A stretch of 64,000 nt of DNA from Lentinus brumalis (lineage: Eukaryota > Basidiomycota > Agaricomycetes > Polyporales > Polyporaceae): NCBI GenBank assembly GCA_001792895.1, contig MARA01000022.1, forward strand, positions 602,142 to 666,141, given 5' to 3'. Under the pieces are notes generated by a model. That model was not told where the DNA came from, ran no database searches, and saw nothing but the letters and a program-made list of their open reading frames with translations. Positions 24,988 to 33,119 of the stretch are shown piece after piece; the stretch's first letter is position 1, and each line of letters begins with the position of its first letter. A program made the position numbers and the translations under genes.

Positions 24988-25548
24988 AGGTTTGAGCAGG
25001 ATACTTACAGCCCAGACCTTTTGAATGTACTTAGGTAGAGTACAATCCTCCGAGTCTATAGGTGTGCGCCCTCGTGCCGACACACGACTCCCATCTAGGT
25101 GAGTGAAAACTGGCCATTTACTTGATTCCTCCCCGACCCGATAGCTGCTAGGTCTCAGAGCTGATTTCGACGATGGGCGGCGCCAACTGCTTGCAGCGAG
25201 CATCCGGCGTCAGACGCCTCCCTGTCCCGCTAAGCAAGCTTCGCGAGCTATCGCCGCCGCACGCCCGGTGAATCAGCCTCATGACACGTACCGCAGCAAA
25301 GATGGCCACTCAAAGTTCGCCAAAAGCTCACCGTGTCCTGCTGAAACCCACTTATGGTGACTGCAGCAATGATGTCCATTCACATATCGGATAGCGTTCA
25401 CCAGCCTCCAGTAGCTCAATCACAGTGTCCGCCGAACCTTTCGCGCGAGACCGAACACTCGGCCCCCTTGTTCTCCCAGGACAATCCCTAGGCCGTTCAC
25501 GGACTTTATAGACTCGCTTTCAGCTGTCGGCGCGCCTTGTCGCTGCCC
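24988..25548. other. Intergenic region between P450 copies 3 and 4
   Basis: About 560 bases with no ORF of interest. TTTATA at 25505-25510 is a likely TATA element of copy 4, about 40 bases before its ATG. Confidence 0.5.
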
Positions 25549-27723
25549 ATGGCTATCTCCACTTACATTCCATCCCTGACCTCCTTAGCGGTGTCGCTGT
25601 CCCTCTTACTGTTGGTCTACTTGCAATATGTGGTGAGCTGGAGGAAGCGCTCTCGAGGGCGTCCCTTACCGCCTGGCCCAAAGGCCCTTCCTATCGTCGG
25701 GAACATACACAACGCCCCTACCTCCAAGCCATGGGTCGGCTATCGGAATCTCTGCGCGCAGTATGGTCAGTGTTCCGGCACTTCCTATGCCTGCAATATG
25801 GTTCCTCATTGTCTTGACACACAGGCGACATCGTACACCTCCAAGTTTTCAATAAGCACATAGTTGTCCTGGGAAGCCCCGATGTCATTTTCGAATACCT
25901 CAACAAGCGGACCGCGAATACTTCCGATCGTGAGCACACGATCATGCTTGAGTTGTGAGCGGGTGTCTATCTCTCGTAGATCGACGACTGACGCGTCAAC
26001 TGACTCGCGACAGAACTGGGGCCGATGTAAACTTTGGTTTCATGCCCTATGGCCCGTGGTGGCGGCGGCACAGGCGTGCATTTTGGCAGTACTTCCATCC
26101 AGGAACGGTGGAAGGCTATCGTCCAGTGCAGCGCGCGGCGGCGCACGGATTCCTGTTCAGACTGCTCGAGCAGCCAGCGAACGTCGAAGAGCATATTCAA
26201 TAGTAAGTTCACAGTAGCCTCAGTTTCGCAGCAGTAGCGAGCAAGATTGCTGATCTGCTGCCCTTCATCCAATGTAGCACATTCACCGCTAGCATGACAA
26301 AGCTCGTGTACGGCATCGACGGCGATGACTCCATAAAGAGAGAGATCAAGTTGGTCGCGGATGCGCAGGCAGCGATTGCGCAGGGCTTGGTGCCCGGCAG
26401 GTTCCTCGTCCAGTCCTTCCCCTTCCTGCGTCATGTACCTGCATGGCTCCCCGGCGCCGAGTTCAGGCGCCTGTCGAACAAGTGGATGGCGGCGGCGTGG
26501 TCTGCAAAGTATGAGCCTTTCGCAGAATTGAAGAAATCATTGGTGCGCTGTCTTTGTGAATGATGGTGTGATGCGTCCCTGAGGGCATCGAAACAGGGAG
26601 AAAAGAGCCGGTCAATTGTCGGCCAGCTGCTCACGACACTCGCCCTCGCGGAGGTGCCAGACAAGGCCCGTGCAGAGGAGGAAGACCTGATCAGTAATGT
26701 GGGCACCGTTGCTTTACAGGGTATGTCTTGATTGTTCAGATGAACGCACCCCGCTCATGTTGGTGTTCGTGCAGCGGGTTCCAAAACGGTGAGCACTGCA
26801 CCCAACCCCTACGCCTTCTCAATTATTTCTCACTGTGAAGATTCACGAAAGACAATTTCGACCATCACAGGAGCATTCCTCGCGTTGTCGCTTCACCCCG
26901 ACGTCCTTCAGAAAGCGCACGCAGAGCTGGATGCAGTCGTTGGTGGTGACCGCCTTCCTGACTTCAGCGATCGAGGGTCGCTCGTCTACGTCAGTGCAGT
27001 CATCAAAGAGGTCTTGCGCTGGAGCAACTCCACCCCTTTAAGCCTGCCCCACTGCGCCACTGAGGACGATGAGCTGCACGGGTACTTCATCCCGGCTGGA
27101 ACTGTGCTATTCCCGAACACCTGGTACGTTATGTCTTGCACTTCCCACTCCTGCCCGCTAAGTTCAGACTGCGCGTATGCCAAAAGGGCATGCATGCACG
27201 ATCCGAAAGCGTACGACGAGCCTAAGGCCTTCCGCCCTGAACGCTTCATACGTGACGGTAAGCTGGACCCATCCGTACGCGATCCGGCCGACTTCGTCTT
27301 CGGTTACGGCAGAAGGCAAGCCTGACCAATGTTACTCTGTGGGGACGTACTATGCTCATGTCTCGCCGAACGTTCCGAATTGCAGGATTTGTCCAGGTCG
27401 GCACTTTGCAGAAGAGACCGTGTTCATCAATATGGCCTCGGTGCTCCACTGCTTTGACATCGGGCCGCCACTTGACGACCACGGCCAGCCTATCAAGATC
27501 GTGCCGGCGTGGACGGACGGGTTGTTCTCGTACGTCACAGTGTATTCTCTCCGTGTCTTCCTCACAGCGGCCTTTCAGGTACATCGTGGACGCTCGCTGC
27601 ACCGTAACTCCGCGCTCCGCGCAGGCTGAAGCTCTAATTTTGCAGGCCCAGAGCCATGTTCCCAGTGCTCTGGAGAGCTGGAGTCGTTCAGAAGCTCACG
27701 AGGGGGATGTCGTAGAGGCTTGA
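25549..27723 (+). CDS. Cytochrome P450, copy 4 of 4, with unusual I-helix AGSKT
   Basis: Exons 25549-25765, 25825-25954, 26014-26202, 26278-26542, 26597-26720, 26775-26788, 26852-27123, 27187-27315, 27386-27529 and 27579-27723 give 542 residues. Present are anchor, RPLPPGPKALPIVGN, WWRRHRRAFWQYF, ExxR (KEVLRW) and the heme loop FGYGRRICPGRHFAE. The oxygen-activation motif, carried by the 14-base exon, reads AGSKT, with Lys where an acidic residue (D/E) is expected. Intron 8 starts with GC (27316) instead of GT. The frame is open throughout, so the gene is probably expressed, but its oxygen chemistry may differ or be impaired. Confidence 0.9.
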
Positions 27724-28659
27724 TCGTGATACAGCAGGATATGAAACGTCTGATCCTTTGATTGTAAGTGTGTACAATGTACATTCCCCCTTGCCTCGTT
27801 ATCTTCAGATATACTGACAGCTACCACGAACCTCTCAGGCAATCGCTACGCGCTCACGAAAAGTGAGCTACGACAACTATGATAGCAGTTGTTTGTGCGC
27901 TCTCCTGGAATGATAACACTGGCCGCAGTATATGTACGGGTCGAGTCTGACGTACCGACAACACACTTTCCCGAAGCGGTAACGCTTGCCTTGTAAGTAC
28001 CCTCGAGAAGACATGTCGGGCGACTCACCGGAGTGACACAAGGTGGCACATCTCCCCTAAGAGAACACGAGACCAGCATCTGGATGATCGCGCAGTAAGC
28101 CTCCGGGATCGTGCACTGCAGCGAATGCCACCTAGCATGAACGGTTATGCGTCGTGCGGTCGTAGCCCGCGGATGGCAGAGTTGCAGAGGTTCGAGACGG
28201 TGAAACGGTATGCACACATGTCGCGGATTTGCAACACAGGAAGGAGATACCTGCTATGGTAATGTCATGTTCAGTTGTCCGCGGGAGATCCCCGGACACG
28301 AGGTAGGGAGAGGTCATGGTGAAAGATATCCTAAGAAGAGGTACTCGGGAAGGTAGTTCCTCATGAGATTCAAGCCTGCATTGACACGACGCTTGAGACC
28401 ATCCGAGGTGGTGAATTCCATGCGTGGTCGTTTCGCGCTTGCATTCAAGCCCTGTGTGGCAAGCCATTGCCATAGGCAAGTCTTTCCGGTCTCGTGAAGA
28501 GGCATGCACAACAGACCGAACGCCGAGAGTTGCCTGAGGTGGTAAGAGCACTTTTGGTCAGGACAGAATGCGATAAAGGGACCTACCCGCAGACTGACAC
28601 GGGCCGAACTCGTCGTCATCGTATCCTCACGCCTTCTGAGCATGATCTCCTGCGCCACA
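27724..28659. other. Intergenic region, no gene recognised
   Basis: About 0.94 kb after the last P450. Overlapping minus-strand ORFs (27846-28673) have no recognisable motif. Confidence 0.45.
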
Positions 28660-29082
28660 ATGCGGAGCAACACTCATCCCGAACACATGCAGCGGAACGT
28701 GTTCGCCGACTTTGACGCGACGATGGACTGGTTCAACCAGTACTTCGGCTGGACGGGGGACACCACCAACACTCCTTCTCGTCTCAAGCCTCCGCGGCCT
28801 GTCGTCATCCCTGTCCGGTATCTGACTGCCCTCCCTGGGAATGCCGTGCTCGTCGTCGTGAGCTCCCTCTTCTACAGCGCTAGATACCCATGCTCACCGG
28901 GATACAATGCGGCCGCGGTCACAGCACTTCGCGGAGACCAGAATCGAGATCAAACTCACCTTCAACGAGATCGTGAACTCGCAGGCGGTCACGGCGGTAT
29001 ATCCCAGCCCGTGAGTATCGCGGCCACCTTCTGTGCTTCACGACTGAGTCGAGCTGTCACGTACAGGGCGTCCACGTTCTAG
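28660..29082 (+). CDS. Small protein of unknown function, copy 1 (99 aa)
   Basis: Exons 28660-28857, 28925-29010 and 29067-29082 are joined by GT-AG introns in agreeing phases. A second Met at 28687 (MQRNVF) aligns better with the start of copy 2. The core NVFADFDATMDWFNQYFG, then VVIPVRYLTALPGNAVLV and ETRIEIKLTFNE, matches copy 2 (29888-30253) closely, including the first intron position. No signal peptide, membrane segment or known domain. The shared pattern between the copies shows the frame is real. Confidence 0.65.
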   Translation: MRSNTHPEHMQRNVFADFDATMDWFNQYFGWTGDTTNTPSRLKPPRPVVIPVRYLTALPGNAVLVVVSSLFYSARYPCSPGYNAAAVTALRGDQNRDQTHLQRDRELAGGHGGISQPVSIAATFCASRLSRAVTYRASTF

Positions 29083-29887
29083 CGAGGGGCAGGATGGAAA
29101 CACGAGGGGTGCGGACTCGGAGAAGAAGCTCGCGACAGGACGTCCGTACATACTTTCATCACCTGGCCATGGAGGCCTGGAGGGCCTCTAGCAGTGTCTA
29201 AACAGATCGATGAATGTTGAGACTATTTCTGACAACAGGGATCCGGCCTACAGAGAACGTGAGTTGCCACCGGCGTAGGCCGCTCCCCAGCGGTTGTACC
29301 GCCTTCTGAGACGGCAGATTGCGAGGGTGGACTCGTGGAAGATGATCAGACTCGACTGGACATTGCCGGGTGGCACACACGGCCGGTCTGTGGATGAATC
29401 CGATGTCAGTTATGAGATAGTCGGACGGGAGCGACCTACATACGGCTCCATGCAATATTGCGACGGCTTTTTGCATGTGGCATGTTGCGAATTGCGGGCG
29501 GTACTTCCCGGGCGGCATCATGTCATGATCTCTCGACCCCATGGCTCTCAGGAATCTCCAGGCCTTGAGGGACAATGCCGAGGTGGTTTGCGCTCCGGAC
29601 ATCCGAACTATATGGAAGGCTGAGCGGCGGTCAGGACTGCGGCGGGCATTTCCGAGATGCATGATAACTTGAGCGAGAGACGCAAACAACCGAGGGGATC
29701 GCCGCAACTTGGACAGCCAGGCCTGTGCGCAGGCGGGAGATTGCCTTGGGCGCAGCGAAGTCTTGAGCAGCTTGCAGAGATAAAAGTCGTAGAAGCTGTT
29801 GAGGCCCGGGAGTCATAGAGCCTCATCATCCTTTGAGACCCGAGACTTGCCCCCTTCGACTTGCCCCCTTCGACGACAAATCACAGG
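29083..29887. other. Spacer between the two small paralogues
   Basis: About 800 bases without a recognisable gene. It probably contains the promoter of copy 2. Confidence 0.4.
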
Positions 29888-30253
29888 ATGGAGAACAACC
29901 ATAACCACAACTCCAATGAGAAGAACGTGTTCCCTGACTGGGAGGAGTGCATGAACTCACTCGGCTTGGACTTTGGCTTTACGGACATCGACACCGCACC
30001 TAGTCCCGCAACCCCGCAGCCCGTCATCATTCCCGTCCGCCTTCTGACTGCTCTCCCCGGGAACGCCGTCATTGTGATCGTGAGCCATATCATTCTGAAC
30101 TCCTCCAGACCCCACGCACACCAATATACCATGACATGGTCGTAGGACTTCGTGCAAGCGAAGGTAGACATCAAACTCACATTTGACGAGAACAACTCTG
30201 GCGGAGTGGCAGGGTACCTCAACAGGTTGGTGCTCAGCGACCATCCTTCGTGA
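29888..30253 (+). CDS. Small protein of unknown function, copy 2 (99 aa)
   Basis: Exons 29888-30079 and 30146-30253. The protein reads KNVFPDWEECMNSLGLDFGF, then PVIIPVRLLTALPGNAVIVI, then QAKVDIKLTFDENNSGG, and ends at TGA 30251-30253. It aligns along its length with copy 1. The second intron of copy 1 is absent here, yet both proteins come to 99 residues. No function can be assigned. Confidence 0.65.
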
Positions 30254-31129
30254 CCCGCTGACTGACAGGAAATCATTATACATAGTGCGAACATGTCCTA
30301 GCCTGATCGTCCTGAGACTTGCGAGTGACGGTTTGAGGGCAAGAGGGATAGTTGACGTCGGGTTGGACTTCACGAGTTCCTTGATAGGCGAAGAAGGTCT
30401 TCCAAAGCTGGTACTAGGTACTAGTAGTACAGATCAGAGTAGCACCAGAGACTCTGAGAGAGGCATGATGTATGAATTGGTGGTCGAGAGCAAAGCCACC
30501 TGAGCGATGAGCGTCCGGACCGGAACATTGTTCCGACCGCCGAGTGGGAACTTCGACTCTCGAGGCAATGGCATCCGAGACCTTGTCTGTCACCGTCTCT
30601 CTAGAGTCAGAGTCAGCTCTCAGCGAACATCTCGGCCGATGGATGCTAGGTACACTGATGTGACCTTCAAGGCTCTTATTATGCAGTAAGTTGATCTACA
30701 ATTATATGACTTTCTCCTGTTTTCTGCCATGCGGTACCGTCTGTCTTCCGCTACAGAACTAGAGGCTGGCTTGCGAGCCTACGTCTGTTGTAACTCGAAG
30801 CTGGCATACTCTGGGTATAAATTTCCCTTACTCCTTCGTCTGTCTACTCTGCTGACTTGATGTTAGCCTCTAGGTAAACTACCGAATTTTATGGACGTGA
30901 CTGAGTGCCACTATCACCGCCTCTCCTCGCAATAATCCCCTTGACTTTCGCTGCATATTCGCACACTGCCGTGAAGTGGACTTCACAGACTGTTGCAGGT
31001 CGGTACCCGGTGCGAAGGTCTCACAACTGGATTGATCCTCAAAGCAATGACATTCGAGCCGTGGATGGGGAATCGCGACCTCGCCCCGCCGTATGCGCAT
31101 CCAGTCTGCTCAACATCGAGCTCAGCCTA
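30254..31129. other. Intergenic region, no gene recognised
   Basis: About 0.88 kb without a convincing gene. Short ORFs at 30183-30503 and 30905-31237 overlap the flanking features and lack motifs. Confidence 0.4.
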
Positions 31130-31505
31130 AATAGCCTGCACTTCCATGTCTTTGGATTCTTCGATGTTCTGGACTATGGCGGGGTCATCGAACAGCTCCT
31201 CGAGAAGGTATCTGCCATCACCTCAACCGCAAGGTGACGTCTCTCGTCGAACCGTGAGTCATGTAAGCCGACGCGCTAGCAGTGCTGATACTTGCCTTGC
31301 GCGTCTGCATTGTACAGGTCAGGATCTGGAGACGACCCGCTACCGGTATGGCCAGTGCTGGCAGTAGCATCGTCGCTTGTTCTGGCAACACATCGTGGCG
31401 CTAGGTGTCGTACAGCATCGAGCGGCACAGCTCAATACGGCTCCGGTAATCCTCGTGCCTTGTCTCGAGGATCCCTTCTGCTTCAAGGCACATATTCAAT
31501 ATTAT
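31130..31505 (+). pseudogene. Decayed P450 fragment A (exons 2-3 only)
   Basis: The stretch LHFHVFGFFDVLDYGGVIEQ, SAIT, then TSLVE just before a GTGAGT donor, matches the end of P450 exon 2. The helix-C region follows as YGQCWQ-stop-HRRLFWQHI (about 31346-31395), the counterpart of YGQWWRRHRRMFWQHF. The exon-3 end reads EDPFCFKAHIQY near 31468-31503. A stop codon and frame changes show it is dead. No anchor, I-helix or heme loop was found. Confidence 0.65.
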
Positions 31506-31672
31506 CCACCGTTACATCCAAGACCCGCGTCCGAACGATCAATCACAGCGACGGCGATCCAACGGACAGTACATGCTGAGTGTGCATATCGCGCAAAGTG
31601 GCGCGATTAGGACAAGCAACTCCACTCCGACTGGCCGGAGGACCAGGGAGGTACGGTGCAGCGACGCCGTTG

Positions 31673-31851
31673 TCTGTGAACATGTTGTCAGAACGCTGAT
31701 GTGTACATTGCTTCCAGCAGGCTTACCAAGCGACAACACACTGGGCAGTGGCATGGCCACTGTTCCCTTGCTCGCTGTCAACGAAGACGCCGTCGGGCGA
31801 TTCAACAGGAGCGTCGACTGGAACAGCAGGTGCGATGGTGAACATGTCCAT
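31673..31851 (-). CDS. Putative CaaX mating-pheromone precursor 1 (41 aa)
   Basis: The minus-strand exon 31851-31727 starts MDMFTIAPAV, a start typical of basidiomycete pheromone precursors. An acidic region with a charged site (VDSEQGNSG) follows, and it ends ...TAQCVVA. Unspliced, one more Trp codon (TGG) precedes TAA. A GT-AG intron of 53 bp (31726-31674, donor GTAAGC, branch-like TTCTGAC, acceptor CACAG) splits the stop as TG|A, so the spliced product ends exactly in the CaaX box CVVA. Such boxes are farnesylated and carboxymethylated before export by an STE6-type transporter. A TATA box is 119 bases upstream. A diverged copy lies 1,132 bases away. Confidence 0.72.
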
Positions 31852-31969
31852 GGTGGTAGACGGTAAGTGTTTGAGAGTTCGTATGCTAGTGATAGTCGAG
31901 AGAGAGCTTATGATAGACAAGATCACTGACGAATGTGTGTGTGGCCATGTCTCTCCCAGAGATAGGTCT

Positions 31970-31976
31970 CTTTATA
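31970..31976 (-). promoter_or_regulatory. TATA box of pheromone gene 1
   Basis: TATAAAG on the minus strand lies 119 bases before the ATG. The same element is at the same distance in the second copy. Confidence 0.6.
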
Positions 31977-32307
31977 CCACCCGCCTTGGAACTTGGACGG
32001 CGGCCCAACGTTCCCTCTGTACCCTGCGCATGAATTGCCCGGAAGGACAACTTGAATACGAACGCCACAAACTGTGTCAGAACGAGAGGTATTTTTGGGA
32101 GCTTAGGTGAGCTGTGTATCCGTCTTACACCGTGCTTACATTTGGTCAGCTAATCTGAATGCTCGGACAGGATTGTGGGCACCGAACCGCCCCTCTATAC
32201 CCCGAAGGTGGCGGCTGAAACGTCGTTGTGCCCGTTCCCAACCGGTAACGTACTGTCGCTGTTACTGTCTCAATCGCACAAACCGGCGCCGCCCCACTAC
32301 TCTACAA

Positions 32308-32648
32308 TTGCGTGATTCATGCCGAGGTCATTGACGAGCTTCTCAGGCATCGATGGGCCATCACCCATCACCTCAGACCGCAAAGAGACCTCTCTCGTTG
32401 AATTGTAAGCCCGAGTCGTCGACCCGCTGGTAGTGCTGATACTTGGCTTCCGCTTCTGCAACACAGGCCAGGACCCAAACACCACTTCCTACCCGTATCG
32501 CCATCGCTGACGGCACCGTCGTCGCTCGGTGAGTCTGCCAGCACTTCACGGCTCGCGTTATGATAGATTAATAATGCAGCTTGATACAGCTAGAGTCCTC
32601 GCGTCTCGCCTCACGGATCCCTTCCGCTTCAAGGAAAATATCAAATAG
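32308..32648 (+). pseudogene. Decayed P450 fragment B (exons 2-3 only)
   Basis: EVIDELL is followed, after a frame change, by TSDRKETSLVEL directly before a GTAAGC donor at about 32405, as at the end of exon 2 in the P450 cluster. The next piece carries a damaged helix-C region (about 32490-32520) and the exon-3 end RVLASRLTDPFRFKENIKY (about 32592-32648). It is the duplicate of fragment A. Confidence 0.65.
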
Positions 32649-32810
32649 TACGGCCACTTTCCTGTACATCCGATGCCTTGGCACTCCGAACTACCAAATC
32701 CCGGCGAAGATGACCCAACGGATAGTACATGGTAAGTAGTGCGCTCAGAACGAGCGACTCCACTCCGACTCGCCGGTGTATCAGGGAGGTATGGTGCAGC
32801 GACGACGTCG

Positions 32811-32983
32811 TCTGTGAATTTGTGGTTAGAATGCTGACGTGTACATTGTTTCGAACAGGCTTACCAGACGATAACACATTGGCCACTCACACTATTCCCG
32901 TGCTCACTGTCAACAAAGACGCCTTCGGGCGATTCAACAGGGGCCTCGACGGGGACGGCAGGTGCGATAGTGAACGTGTCCAT
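32811..32983 (-). CDS. Putative CaaX mating-pheromone precursor 2 (39 aa)
   Basis: The exon 32983-32865 encodes MDTFTIAPAVPVEAPVESPE and ends ...SGQCVIV. As in copy 1, the unspliced frame adds Trp before TAA. A 53-bp GT-AG intron (32864-32812, donor GTAAGC, branch-like TTCTAAC, acceptor CACAG) splits the stop as TG|A and leaves CVIV at the C-terminus. Intron length, position and phase are identical to copy 1. The mature-peptide region differs between the copies: after the shared VDSE, copy 1 continues QGNSGHATAQ and copy 2 HGNSVSGQ. This would fit two distinct pheromones. Confidence 0.7.
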
Positions 32984-33101
32984 GGTGGCAGACGGTGAGT
33001 GTTTGAGAGTGCGTATGCGAGTGATAGCTGAGAGCGAGCTGGTGATGGACAGGATCGCCGACGAATGTGTGGGTAGCGATGTCCTTCCCAGAGAGAGCTG
33101 T

Positions 33102-33108
33102 CTTTATA
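33102..33108 (-). promoter_or_regulatory. TATA box of pheromone gene 2
   Basis: TATAAAG on the minus strand, 119 bases before the ATG at 32983, in the same context as in copy 1. Confidence 0.6.
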
Positions 33109-33119
33109 CCACCCGTCAA

